A stretch of 64,000 bases of DNA from Bacillota bacterium (GCA_023411375.1 JAEYOW010000007.1:1-64000), one strand, 5' to 3'; numbered from the stretch's first letter, positions 1 through 8,872 are shown. The notes: generated from the sequence alone by a model not told the origin. Program-made: numbers and translations.

Positions 1-65
1 ACCTCCACGGGCTGTGTAGTGTACAGCTCTTCCCGTGTCAAGTATAGCAAACACTCACTCACAGC

Positions 66-97
66 AAAAGCACCGCGTTTCATAACCCCGTCGGTGC
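66..97 (-). terminator. possible terminator of an upstream minus-strand gene
   Basis: The arms GCACCG (70-75) and CGGTGC (92-97) can pair, and on the minus strand they are followed by CTTTTG. This would end a leftward gene lying outside the window. The stem is only 6 bp with a long loop, so this is weak. Confidence 0.3.
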
Positions 98-123
98 CTT
101 TCGTAGAAAGGCGGATTATAATT

Positions 124-678
124 ATGAAAAACTTCCACAGAAAAAACCTCCTTTTCTCCCTTTGCGGATTAAACTGCGGCCTGTGCCCGATGAAACTGGG
201 CGCGTACTGCCCGGGCTGCGGAGGCGGGGAGGGCAACCAGGCCTGCGCGATTGCCAGGTGCAGCAAGGAACATGGCGGCGTTGAGTATTGCTTCCAGTGC
301 GCAGCGTATCCCTGCGACAGGTACCGGGAGGACGACGCGTTCGACTCCTTTATTTCTCACCGCAACCGGAGAAAGGACTTCGAACGTGTGATAAACGGCG
401 GAATCGACGCCTATAACGCGGAACAGGCCGGAAAAATCGCAATTCTTCAGGATCTTTTGGCATACTATAACGATGGCCGTCGAAAGAGCTTTTTCTGTAC
501 TGCGGTCAACCTTCTGCATCTGCGGGACGTACAGGCCGTTATGCGGCAAATCGAGGCGGAGGCGGGCGCGCTGGCGCTGAAGGAAAAAGCCGCGCTGGCA
601 GCCGCACGCTTTCAGGAGATGGCCGATAAGCGGGCTGTTGAGCTGAAGCTTCGCAAAAAGCCCGGAAAGGGGAAGTGA
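124..678 (+). CDS. DUF3795 family Cys-rich protein
   Basis: The protein has 184 residues. Its N-terminal third carries a dense set of cysteines (LCGLNCGLCPMKLGAYCPGC, then CAIARC, YCFQC and YPCDRY), the pattern of the DUF3795 family, which is thought to bind zinc or another metal. The C-terminal half is a charged helix without recognisable motifs, ending in a Lys/Arg-rich tail. The start at 124 is preferred over in-frame upstream codons because AGAAAGGCGG lies just ahead of it and the conserved part begins right after it. The biochemical function of the family is not established. It stands alone upstream of the MarR unit. Confidence 0.75.
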   Translation: MKNFHRKNLLFSLCGLNCGLCPMKLGAYCPGCGGGEGNQACAIARCSKEHGGVEYCFQCAAYPCDRYREDDAFDSFISHRNRRKDFERVINGGIDAYNAEQAGKIAILQDLLAYYNDGRRKSFFCTAVNLLHLRDVQAVMRQIEAEAGALALKEKAALAAARFQEMADKRAVELKLRKKPGKGK

Positions 679-747
679 CGGCGTGAAACAGCCGCGCCGG
701 CAATTATGGCGGCATGGTGAACTTTCTGTGAATATCGGACCTTCCCG

Positions 748-802
748 TTGACTTCCCATGGATTGGTAGAGTACAATGACCCGTGTTATCTTAGTCGGCT
801 AA
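748..802 (+). promoter_or_regulatory. promoter and MarR operator
   Basis: TTGACT (748-753), an 18-bp spacer and TACAAT (772-777) form a sigma-A-type promoter. Starting 13 bp after the -10 is TTAG-TCGG-CTAA (791-802), matching the TTAGNNNNCTAA boxes known for MarR repressors that control drug-exporter operons. It overlaps the expected start of transcription, so binding of the following MarR protein should repress its own operon. The protein-site link is inferred from position. Confidence 0.65.
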
Positions 803-837
803 ACATGTATGCCGGCGCATGCTTTGGAGGAAAGATC

Positions 838-1308
838 ATGGAAGAGCCCAGGGGATTGTTTCGCCACATGTTCAATTTACAGCGCGTCTTTTTTGAATGC
901 GTGAGAATCCGTCTGGGAAATGATATGAGCATTCATCCCAAGCAAGGGCCAATCATGGGGCTTCTGCTTAAAAACGAGGGCCTGAGCCAGGCTGATCTGG
1001 TGAGGGAGCTGGGCGTGACGGCGGCGACGGTGGCGGTATCCATCTCGCGGCTGGAGCGGCTGGGCTACGTGCGGCGCGAGCGCAACGAGAAAAACCAGCG
1101 CGCCAACGTGCTGTCGCTGACGGACGAGGGCCGAGCGGAGGCGCGCAAGCTGGAAACTGTGCTGATGGAGGTCCGCGACGCGGCGCTCAAAGGGTTTGAC
1201 GATGCGGAGCTGGACCAGATTATGGCGTATTGCGGGAAGATGACGCGAAACCTGCGCACGCGCTACCAACAGGGGGAGGAAAAGGGACAAGTATGCGGAA
1301 AATGCTAA
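838..1308 (+). CDS. MarR family transcriptional regulator
   Basis: A 156-residue winged-helix regulator. The recognition region reads LSQADLVRELGVTAATVAVS, followed by a wing with RRERNEKNQRANVLSLTDEG, the MarR signature in which charged residues precede LT-x-G. It should bind DNA as a dimer and release it on binding a small ligand. The start at 838 has a strong TTTGGAGG site; the longer frame from 748 would begin inside the -35 box and is rejected. The stop overlaps the next gene by 16 bp, so regulator and ABC exporter are co-translated. It probably represses this operon through the TTAG/CTAA site upstream. Confidence 0.9.
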   Translation: MEEPRGLFRHMFNLQRVFFECVRIRLGNDMSIHPKQGPIMGLLLKNEGLSQADLVRELGVTAATVAVSISRLERLGYVRRERNEKNQRANVLSLTDEGRAEARKLETVLMEVRDAALKGFDDAELDQIMAYCGKMTRNLRTRYQQGEEKGQVCGKC

Positions 1309-3554
1309 AGCATCTGAAAAAATATACCTGGACGATTGTGATTATCGTGGCGCTTTTGGTGGTACAGGCGATGTGCGACCTTTGGCTGCCGACTTATACG
1401 GCGGCGATCGTGGATGTCGGCATCCAGCAGCAGGGGGTGGAGAGCAGCACACCGGCGATTTTGCGCAAAAGTACGCTGGAAGCGCTCAAGCTATGGATGC
1501 CCACAGCGGATGTGGAAAAACTGATTGAGCCCAACTACCGCGAGGCAACTCCGGAGGAAGCGGCAAAGCTTGGCGCTACGTCCAAGGAGCCGTTGATGAT
1601 CCTTTCGGGCGGCGTGGATGAAAAAACGGCGGAGAGGCTGAATGCGCTGTTCAGCCGTGCGTTTATGATCAACAGCGTGCTAAGCGGCGACAGCGCGATC
1701 GACGTGGGCGCGCTGCTGGCCGCAAGCGGAGCCCAGGGCGCAGGCGAAGCAATGGAAAGCGCCCCGCAGGCAAGCGCGGAGACGGCCATGGCGGCTGTTT
1801 CCGCCATGAGCGCCGCGGAGCGGGACAAAATGCTTTCTCAAATCGATGAAAGGCTGTTTTCCATACTTCCTGAAAGTACGCTGGAGCAGGCCGCCATCAC
1901 CGCGGTGCAAAAGGAGTATACCGCGCTGGGCATCGACCTTTCCGCCATGCAGAGCCGCTCCATCTGGTCCAACGGCGGCATGATGCTTTTGATTGCTCTG
2001 ATCGGCGCAGGCGCGGCGGTGGCGGTGGGCTATTTTGGTAGCGTCACGGCTGCCAGACTGGGGCGCGACCTTCGTGGAGAGATATTCCACAAGGTTATCC
2101 ACTTTGGCCAGCAGGAGATGGACGGCTTTTCCACCGCGTCGCTCATCACGCGCTCCACCAACGATATCCAGCAGGTGCAAAACGTGATGGTCATGCTTTT
2201 GCGCGTGGTTATTTACGCGCCGATTATCGGCGTGGGCGGCGTGCTGCGCGCGCTGCGAACCAACGCCTCGATGGCGTGGATTATCTTTGTGGGCGTGCTT
2301 GCGGTCGTGGGCGTCGTGATGGTGCTGTACATGCTGGGCATGCCGCGCTTTAAACGCATGCAGGCGCAGGTGGACAAGGTCAACCGCGTGATGCGTGAAA
2401 CGCTGACCGGCCTGCCCGTCATCCGCGCGTTCTGCACCCGCAGGCGTGAGGAGGAGCGCTTTGACGAAGCCTCCACGGAGCTGACCAGGACCCAGCTGTT
2501 TGTCGGCCGCCTGATGAGCGGCATGATGCCCATGATGATGCTTGTGATGAACGGCATCGCCATTTTAATCATGTGGATGGGCGCGCACGGGATTGAGACG
2601 GGCGCAATGCAGGTGGGCGATATGATGGCTTACATCCAGTATACCATGCAGATCATCATGGCGTTCTTGATGATTTCCATGATGAGCGTGATGCTGCCGC
2701 GTGCCAGCGTGTCCGCCAGCCGCATCCAGGAGGTGCTGGATACCAAAATCAGCATCACCGATCCTAAGGAGCCTCAGCGCTTTGACGGAAGCAAGCGCGG
2801 CCTGGTTGAGTTTAAAGATGTGAGCTTCCGCTATCCCGGCGCGGACGAGGATATGCTGAGCCATATTACCTTTACCGCGCGGCCGGGTGAGACGACAGCC
2901 GTTTTGGGAGGCACCGGATCGGGCAAAAGCACGCTGATCAACCTGATTCCGCGCTTCTATGATGTTACGGAGGGTAGCGTTTTCGTGGATGGCCACGACG
3001 TGCGGGACGTGGCGCTTGAGGATCTGCGCGACCGTATCGGCTACGTGCCGCAAAAGGGCGTTCTGTTCACCGGTACGGTAAGCGATAACCTCACCTTCGG
3101 CTCCACCGATATTCCCGAGGAGCGGGTGCACAAGGCGGCAAAAATCGCGCAGGCGGAGGATTTTATCCTTCAGCGCGCCGACGGCTATGATAGCGATATC
3201 GCTCAGGGCGGCGCGAACGTATCCGGCGGCCAGAAGCAGCGTTTGTCCATCGCCCGCGCGGTGGCAAAAAATCCGGAAATCTATATTTTTGACGACAGCT
3301 TTTCCGCGCTGGATTTTAAAACCGACGCGGCGGTGCGCGCCGCGCTGAAAGACGCGGCCCGCGATGCGGCGGTGCTGGTTGTGGCGCAGCGCATCTCCAC
3401 CGTGATGCACGCGGAGCAGATCCTCGTCCTGGACGACGGCGAGTTGGCCGGAAAGGGTACGCACGAGGAGTTGATGAAGAGCTGCGAAGTCTACCGTCAA
3501 ATCGCGCTTAGCCAGCTTTCAAAGGAGGAACTTGGCAATGGAAAAGAAGAATAG
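1293..3554 (+). CDS. ABC exporter half-transporter, degenerate-site subunit
   Basis: A 753-residue fused membrane/ATPase subunit of a type IV (multidrug-like) exporter. TM1 is near residues 13-35. About 190 residues, including an Ala-rich stretch, precede TM2 near 245; this should form an extracytoplasmic domain, as in BmrD. The nucleotide-binding domain has Walker A GGTGSGKST (~539) and an intact signature VSGGQKQR (~642), but Walker B reads IYIFDDSFSALD, with Asp where the catalytic Glu should be, and the switch His is Gln (VVAQRIST). It therefore supplies the non-hydrolysing Walker site of a heterodimer. Start 1293 lies behind AGGGGGAGGAAAAGG; an ATG at 1302 is possible. The substrate is unknown; MarR control suggests toxic compounds. 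Confidence 0.88.
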   Translation: MRKMLKHLKKYTWTIVIIVALLVVQAMCDLWLPTYTAAIVDVGIQQQGVESSTPAILRKSTLEALKLWMPTADVEKLIEPNYREATPEEAAKLGATSKEPLMILSGGVDEKTAERLNALFSRAFMINSVLSGDSAIDVGALLAASGAQGAGEAMESAPQASAETAMAAVSAMSAAERDKMLSQIDERLFSILPESTLEQAAITAVQKEYTALGIDLSAMQSRSIWSNGGMMLLIALIGAGAAVAVGYFGSVTAARLGRDLRGEIFHKVIHFGQQEMDGFSTASLITRSTNDIQQVQNVMVMLLRVVIYAPIIGVGGVLRALRTNASMAWIIFVGVLAVVGVVMVLYMLGMPRFKRMQAQVDKVNRVMRETLTGLPVIRAFCTRRREEERFDEASTELTRTQLFVGRLMSGMMPMMMLVMNGIAILIMWMGAHGIETGAMQVGDMMAYIQYTMQIIMAFLMISMMSVMLPRASVSASRIQEVLDTKISITDPKEPQRFDGSKRGLVEFKDVSFRYPGADEDMLSHITFTARPGETTAVLGGTGSGKSTLINLIPRFYDVTEGSVFVDGHDVRDVALEDLRDRIGYVPQKGVLFTGTVSDNLTFGSTDIPEERVHKAAKIAQAEDFILQRADGYDSDIAQGGANVSGGQKQRLSIARAVAKNPEIYIFDDSFSALDFKTDAAVRAALKDAARDAAVLVVAQRISTVMHAEQILVLDDGELAGKGTHEELMKSCEVYRQIALSQLSKEELGNGKEE

Positions 3555-5397
3555 TAACCATTCCCGACGGCACGGCCCAATGGGCGGAGGCGGGGGGATG
3601 CACGGCCCTATGGGCGCGGGCGAAAAGGCGAAGGACTTCAAGGGTACCTTCCGTAAGCTGGTGAGCCATCTGGCAAAGTACCGCTGGAGCCTTGTGATGG
3701 TGATTGTTTTAAGCGTGGGCAGCGCGCTTTTCAGCATCGTCGGTCCCAAAAAGATGGGCGAAATCACCACGGTGATTTTTTCAGGCCTGATGAGCAAGCT
3801 TCAGGGCGGCGCGGGGGTGGATTTCGGGCAGATTGGCTCGCTGCTCCTGTTCCTGTTGGGCCTTTATGTGATCAGCGCGGCGCTGAGCTTTATCCAGGGC
3901 GTGATCATGACGGGCGTTTCCCAGAAATTGAGCTACAACCTGCGCAAGCAGCTCGCGGCAAAGGTTCATCGCTTGCCCATGAGCTATTTCGACCATGTAA
4001 CCCATGGCGACGTTTTAAGCCGCGTTACCAACGATGTGGACACCCTGGGGCAAAGCCTGAACCAGAGCCTTTCGCAGATCGTATCCTCGGCGGCCACCGC
4101 TATCGGCGTGCTGGTGATGATGTTTTCCATCAGCTGGCAAATGACGCTGGTAGCGCTGTGTATCCTGCCGCTCAGCGCTGTTTTAATGGGAATGGTGGTC
4201 AAAAAGAGCCAGAAGTATTTCGTTGGGCAGCAGAGGTATCTGGGTGAGGTCAACGGCCAGGTGGAGGAGATTTTCAGCGGGCATGTGGTCGTCAAGGCGT
4301 TCAACGCGCAGGACGACGCGTCGGCGGAGTTTGACCACACCAATGCGAAGCTCTACAAATCGGCGTGGAAGTCGCAATTTCTCTCCGGCCTGATGCACCC
4401 GATTATGAACCTGATCGGAAACCTTGGCTATGTGGCGGCGGTTGTGATGGGCAGCGCCTACGCGGCCTGGGGCCTGATCACCGTCGGCGATATCCAGAGC
4501 TTCATCCAATACGTGCGCTCGTTTAACCAGCCCATTTCGCAGGTGGCCCAGATCGCCAACATCCTCCAGAGCACCATGGCTGCGGGCGAGCGCGTGTTTG
4601 AGTTCCTGGACGAGGAGGAGGAAGAGCAGACCGTGCCCAATCCCGTATCCATCCAGGGCATCCAGGGAGAGGTCACATTCGATCATGTGCACTTCGGCTA
4701 TACGCCTGAAAAGACGATTGTCAACGATTTCAGCGCCACGGTGAAGCCGGGGCAGAAAATCGCCATCGTTGGCCCTACGGGCGCGGGCAAGACCACCATG
4801 GTACGGCTGTTGATGCGGTTTTACGACGTGACGGGCGGCAGCATCAGGATTGACGGCCACGATATTCGCGACTTTGACCGCGACGAGCTGCGCCTGCTGT
4901 TTGGCATGGTGTTACAGGATACGTGGCTGTTTGGCGGAACCATTGAAGAAAATATCCGCTACGGCAGGCTGGACGCGACGGACGATGAGGTTGTGGCGGC
5001 GGCGCGCGCGGCGCATGCGCACCACTTCATTAAAACGCTGCCCGGCGGCTACGATATGGTGCTTAACGAGGAGAGCAGCAACGTGTCTCAGGGCCAAAAG
5101 CAGCTGCTGACCATCGCCCGCGCCATTCTGGCCGATCCCAAGATCATGATTCTGGACGAGGCCACCAGCTCGGTCGATACCCGTACCGAGGCGCGCATCC
5201 AGAAGGGCATGGACGAGCTGATGCGCGGCCGTACCAGCTTCATCATCGCCCACCGCCTTTCCACCATCCGCGACGCGGATCTGATTCTGGTAATGAAGGA
5301 CGGCGATATCGTGGAGCAGGGTACGCACGAGGAACTGCTGGCAAAGGGCGGCTTCTACAAGGAGCTTTACCAGGCGCAGTTTGAGAAGGCGGCGTAA
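3538..5397 (+). CDS. ABC exporter half-transporter, catalytic subunit
   Basis: The 619-residue partner of the preceding gene, overlapping it by 17 bp. A Gly/Met/His-rich cytosolic tail (residues 1-30) is followed by six TM segments and an ATPase domain with Walker A GPTGAGKTT (~412), Walker B IMILDEATSSVD with the catalytic Glu, and switch His in IIAHRLSTI. Its signature is altered to VSQGQKQ. Together the two subunits give one full site (this Walker A/B with the partner's SGGQ) and one degenerate site, the known design of LmrCD, BmrCD and TM287/288. The start at 3538 follows AAAGGAGGAA by 7 nt; an in-frame TTG at 3532 is too close to it. Confidence 0.9.
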   Translation: MEKKNSNHSRRHGPMGGGGGMHGPMGAGEKAKDFKGTFRKLVSHLAKYRWSLVMVIVLSVGSALFSIVGPKKMGEITTVIFSGLMSKLQGGAGVDFGQIGSLLLFLLGLYVISAALSFIQGVIMTGVSQKLSYNLRKQLAAKVHRLPMSYFDHVTHGDVLSRVTNDVDTLGQSLNQSLSQIVSSAATAIGVLVMMFSISWQMTLVALCILPLSAVLMGMVVKKSQKYFVGQQRYLGEVNGQVEEIFSGHVVVKAFNAQDDASAEFDHTNAKLYKSAWKSQFLSGLMHPIMNLIGNLGYVAAVVMGSAYAAWGLITVGDIQSFIQYVRSFNQPISQVAQIANILQSTMAAGERVFEFLDEEEEEQTVPNPVSIQGIQGEVTFDHVHFGYTPEKTIVNDFSATVKPGQKIAIVGPTGAGKTTMVRLLMRFYDVTGGSIRIDGHDIRDFDRDELRLLFGMVLQDTWLFGGTIEENIRYGRLDATDDEVVAAARAAHAHHFIKTLPGGYDMVLNEESSNVSQGQKQLLTIARAILADPKIMILDEATSSVDTRTEARIQKGMDELMRGRTSFIIAHRLSTIRDADLILVMKDGDIVEQGTHEELLAKGGFYKELYQAQFEKAA

Positions 5398-5419
5398 AAC
5401 AATAACAAGTCACATACAG

Positions 5420-5454
5420 GCGCCCCTACCGGCATTGCCGGTGGGGGCGCTTTG
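5420..5454 (+). terminator. terminator after the ABC exporter operon
   Basis: The arms GCGCCCCTACCGGC (5420-5433) and GCCGGTGGGGGCGC (5437-5450) pair over about 14 bp around ATT and are followed by TTT. The hairpin could also serve the convergent AraC gene. Confidence 0.75.
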
Positions 5455-5510
5455 CAAATCTGTATTGTGGCCCCATACCCGGGGCGGCTACGCCGCTAAC
5501 TCAAAAAAAT

Positions 5511-6407
5511 TCACCGAAAGGGGCTTGTTTCTATGCTGATGGAAGTATTCGCGGGCGCGTACAACCCGTCCCCAGCGACAAACCCGGTTTTGCGAAACGC
5601 GCTGGGCGTCATGCCCGTCTGCTTTTTAAAGACCTTTGTAAAGTAGTTTTCATCCGGGACGCCGACCGTCTGGGCGATATAACGAACGCTCTGTCCGCTG
5701 GTAAGCAGCAGGTCGCAGGCGGCCTCAACGCGGCGGGAGGCGACAAGCTCCATAGGCGTTTGCTGAAAGCGCTCCGCGCAAAGCTCGTAAAGCTTTGTCT
5801 TGCCGACGTTCAGCGCGCGGCACAGCGTATCGGTGGTGAGCGGCTGGTCAAAATGCGTGTCGATGAAGTTTTGCAAAAGCAGCGCGTCGTCGCGCTGGTT
5901 GGTCGCGTGAAGGCTGTACAGGCGCACTTCGCTGATGCATGACTGTACGATTTCCATGCAGGCGGCCATCTGCTGGGCGGAAACGCGCTTGAGATGCAAA
6001 AATGCCTGGTGCAACGCCTCATGGTCCGGATACCACTCACACAGCCCTGATACGCGCTTTCACTGCTCCTCTCGCGGAGCGTCGTCCAGTATCTGCCCGC
6101 ATAGAATGACCGCGACGGTCTTTCCATTCTCGGTTACGGGCATGGCAAGCTCATAAAGGCCGGCATGGCAAAGGTACTTTTTCTTGATCTGATGATTGCG
6201 CACATCCGTTAGCGCCCGGTCGTCGCATGCCACGCAGCGCTGGTAGCCGCCGTTTTCCTGGGCGATCAGGTGGCAAAACGGCGTTTGAAAGCTGCTGGTG
6301 TAGACCTCGCGCGCGTTTTCATCCATCATTGCAAACTTGATGCCCGTACAAAGATACAGGTTGTTCAGCAGCCTGCCCAGACGCTGAAAATCCTCCCTGC
6401 TGAGCAT
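5511..6407 (-). pseudogene. PocR-AraC regulator broken by an in-frame TGA
   Basis: Read through, the frame gives about 298 residues. The N-terminal half is a PocR ligand-sensing domain with its conserved cysteines (PFCHLI, RCVACDD, YLCHAGL) and the GQIL end. The C-terminal half is a complete AraC double helix-turn-helix ending in ENYFTKVFKKQTGMTPSAF. A single TGA at 6062-6060 (after APREEQ) separates them without any frame change; CGA to TGA is the simplest cause. The start at 6407 has AAAGGAGG. It is divergent from the sugar operon at 6602, which it would be expected to activate. Either the regulator is dead, a free C-terminal DNA-binding half is made from an internal start such as TTG 6014, or the base is a sequencing error. 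Confidence 0.8.
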
Positions 6408-6601
6408 AAAGAGCCTCCTTTTGGTAAAGGTTTGCTGCTTGTCGATAGGATTATCATAGCATAATTGGCTGAAAAACGAAAGATATTTCTATTTATGCGG
6501 ACGTTTCTCTCTGCCGCTTTGTCCTACAATATGATATTCTTTGAACACAGAATGACGGATGGTCGTTCAAAACTACAGACCATAGAAGGAGGAATTTCCT
6601 A
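6408..6601. promoter_or_regulatory. divergent control region, regulator / sugar operon
   Basis: This is the 194-bp region between the AraC-type gene and the sugar operon. On the plus strand a TACAAT lies at 6525-6530 with no recognisable -35 at the proper distance, as is common for activator-dependent promoters. An inverted repeat TTTGAAC (6540-6546) / GTTCAAA (6565-6571) lies in the leader. AGAAGGAGGAA precedes the ATG at 6602. Assigning either site to a particular regulator would be guesswork. Confidence 0.4.
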
Positions 6602-7837
6602 ATGAAGAAATTGCTTTCGTTCCTGCTGGTTCTTACCATGCTCCTCTCCGTGAGCGCGCTTGCGTCCGCCGAGGGCAAGACGATCGTGTACTGGTCCATG
6701 TGGGAGAGCACCGAGCCCCAGGGCCAGGTCATCCAGAAGGCGGTTGACGCCTATATGGCCGCCAGCGGCAATACCGTTGATTTGCAGTTCAAAGGCCGCA
6801 CCGGTATCCGCGAAGGCCTGGAGCCCGCCCTGGAGGCCGGCACCGTGATCGACCTGTTCGACGAGGATATCGACCGCGTAAACAAGATGTGGGGCAAGTA
6901 CCTGCTTGACCTGGAGGAGCTCTCCAAGGCCAGCGATTACGAGGCCACCGCGATTGCCGGCCTGATCGGCGCATGCCGCGAGGTTGGCGGCGGCACGCTC
7001 AAGTCCATCCCCTATCAGCCCAACGTATTCAATGTATTCTATAACAAGGAGATTTTCGCCGAGGCCGGTATAACCGCCGAGCCCACCACCTGGGCGGAGT
7101 TCCTGGATGTGTGCGAGAAGATCAAGGCCGCCGGGTACATCCCGCTGACCTCCGACGACGCCTATATCCAGACCAACCTTGGCTATCATCTCGCCCGTCT
7201 GCTTGGCGAGGCCGGCGTGCACAAGGTCGTCACCGAGGGCCTGTGGGCGGAGGAGCCCGCTGTGCTCAAGGCCGCTCAGGATTATCAGGAGCTGTTTGAC
7301 AAGGGGTATCTGAGCCCCACCATGGGTTCCTCCGTGTGGCCCGCCAACCAGAACGGCGAGCTCGCGCTGGGCGACGCGGCCATGTACCTGAACGGTTCCT
7401 GGCTGCCCAACGAAGTCAAGGCCATGACCGGCCCGGATTTCCAGTGGGGCTGCTTCGCTTATCCGGCGCTTGAGGGCGGCGTGACCGGCGTGGAAGCCGC
7501 GAACTATGGCGCGCAGGTGCTGGCCATTAACGCCAAGACCGAGGTTGCCGAGGAAGCGTTCGAGATCATCAAGTACATCACCAAGGGCGAGTTTGACCTG
7601 TTGCTCAGCCAGGAGTCCGTGGGTATCCCCGCCGACACCTCCAACACCGAATGGCCCGCCATGCTGGCCGGCGTAAAGCCCGTCATGGACAGCCTGACCA
7701 CCCGTTTCGGCTGGGCCGCCGGCATTGAGGACAACGCCGACGCAACCCCGATCATCAAGGAGAACTTCCAGAAGCTGGTCAGCGGCACGCTGGATGCGCA
7801 GGGCTTTGTGGACGCCATGGAGGCGGCCGCCAAGTAA
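6602..7837 (+). CDS. ABC sugar-binding protein (family 1)
   Basis: A 411-residue extracellular solute-binding protein of the carbohydrate (CUT1) type. It has a signal peptide with hydrophobic core LLSFLLVLTMLLSVSALA and a type I cleavage site after ASA (residue 23). No lipobox Cys is present, so unlike most Firmicute binding proteins it is not obviously lipid-anchored. The mature part begins KTIVYWSMWES and has the usual sugar-binder features (FNVFYNKEIFAEAG, LGDAAMYLNGSW). It feeds the two permeases that follow. A strong SD (AGAAGGAGGAA) and a hairpin behind the gene suggest higher expression than the permeases. The ligand is unknown; the downstream kinase points to a hexosamine or a related sugar. 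Confidence 0.88.
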   Translation: MKKLLSFLLVLTMLLSVSALASAEGKTIVYWSMWESTEPQGQVIQKAVDAYMAASGNTVDLQFKGRTGIREGLEPALEAGTVIDLFDEDIDRVNKMWGKYLLDLEELSKASDYEATAIAGLIGACREVGGGTLKSIPYQPNVFNVFYNKEIFAEAGITAEPTTWAEFLDVCEKIKAAGYIPLTSDDAYIQTNLGYHLARLLGEAGVHKVVTEGLWAEEPAVLKAAQDYQELFDKGYLSPTMGSSVWPANQNGELALGDAAMYLNGSWLPNEVKAMTGPDFQWGCFAYPALEGGVTGVEAANYGAQVLAINAKTEVAEEAFEIIKYITKGEFDLLLSQESVGIPADTSNTEWPAMLAGVKPVMDSLTTRFGWAAGIEDNADATPIIKENFQKLVSGTLDAQGFVDAMEAAAK

Positions 7838-7866
7838 GCTGCGCGGCAACCTGTTGCGTTACTTGT

Positions 7867-7920
7867 GGAGGAGCGGCGGTGCGTCCAAGCGGTCACGCTT
7901 GTCGCTTCCGCTGCTCCTCC
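7867..7920 (+). promoter_or_regulatory. intercistronic hairpin after binding-protein gene
   Basis: GGAGGAGCGGCGG (7867-7879) pairs with CCGCTGCTCCTCC (7908-7920), allowing one G-U pair, and an inner stem CAAGCG/CGCTTG (7886-7891, 7896-7901) closes the top. There is no T-tract. Such hairpins protect the upstream message, so the binding protein would be made in excess over the permeases; partial termination is the alternative. Confidence 0.6.
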
Positions 7921-7948
7921 TTCATCATCCACCTGAGGAGGGAATGGC

Positions 7949-8854
7949 ATGAAAAAGAACCGTGGAATGATCGTGACCTTCCTGACGCCCGCATTGATCT
8001 TCTTCGTTCTGATCTTCGTGTATCCGATCATTCGTACAGTCATTATGAGCTTTTACAGGGTAGAGAGCGTCACGGCCTCTCCCTCGGAGTGGGTATACAC
8101 GGGCGTTGAGAACTATATGAAATTGTACAATACGCAGCTGTTCCGCACATCCATGTGGAACCTGTTCCGCATCTGGGCGGTCGGCGGGGTCGTCGTAATG
8201 GCGCTCGCGCTGCTGTTCGCCGTCATTTTAAACAGCGGAATCCGTTTCAAGCGGTTTTTCCGCGCGGTCATCTATATGCCTAACATCATCAGCGCCGTCG
8301 CGCTGGCGACGATGTGGCTGCAATACGTATTCAACACGCGCTATGGCCTGCTGACCAGCTTCTTCAACTTTCTGGGACTCAAAGAGCTGGCCGCGATTCA
8401 ATGGACCGATCCGGATCATATGTTCTGGTCGCTGCTGTTTGCATACTGCTTCGGCATGGTGGGTTACCATATGCTGATTTTTTCCAGCGGTATCGAGAAG
8501 ATTCCCACGGACCTCTACGAGGCGTCCACCATCGACGGCGCGAACAAACCCCGCCAATTCCGGCATATCACATTGCCGCTTCTGCGCGGCGTGTTTAAAA
8601 CCAATATTACGATGTGGTCCATCACTTCGGTCGGCTTTTTCGTTTGGTCGCAGCTGTTCTCCAACGTAACGGCCAGCAATCAGACCATCACGCCTATGGT
8701 ATACCTGTATTTACAGGTGTTCGGCGGGGGTAACGTGGTAACGGAGCGCAACGCTGGGCTCGGCGCGGCGGTCGGCGTGCTGATGGGCGTATGCGTGGTG
8801 GCGATCTTCTTGATCACCAACGCGCTGATCAAAAAGGACGATCTTGAATTCTAA
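7949..8854 (+). CDS. ABC sugar permease, MalF/UgpA type
   Basis: 301 residues with six predicted membrane segments, the first right at the N-terminus (VTFLTPALIFFVLIFVYPII). The ATPase-coupling EAA loop appears as YEASTIDGANKPRQFRHITLPLLRG near residues 190-215. It forms the channel with the next gene. Start 7949 follows GAGGAGGGAA. No ATP-binding subunit is encoded in the operon, so a general ATPase of the MsiK/MsmK kind elsewhere in the genome is likely to drive it. Confidence 0.9.
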   Translation: MKKNRGMIVTFLTPALIFFVLIFVYPIIRTVIMSFYRVESVTASPSEWVYTGVENYMKLYNTQLFRTSMWNLFRIWAVGGVVVMALALLFAVILNSGIRFKRFFRAVIYMPNIISAVALATMWLQYVFNTRYGLLTSFFNFLGLKELAAIQWTDPDHMFWSLLFAYCFGMVGYHMLIFSSGIEKIPTDLYEASTIDGANKPRQFRHITLPLLRGVFKTNITMWSITSVGFFVWSQLFSNVTASNQTITPMVYLYLQVFGGGNVVTERNAGLGAAVGVLMGVCVVAIFLITNALIKKDDLEF

Positions 8855-8872
8855 GGAAGGAGGGCATGCCCA

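Noticed and set aside
6060..6062. TGA read as selenocysteine or tryptophan
   Set aside because: No SECIS-like hairpin directly after it, the position is a linker between domains, and TGA ends many other genes in the window.
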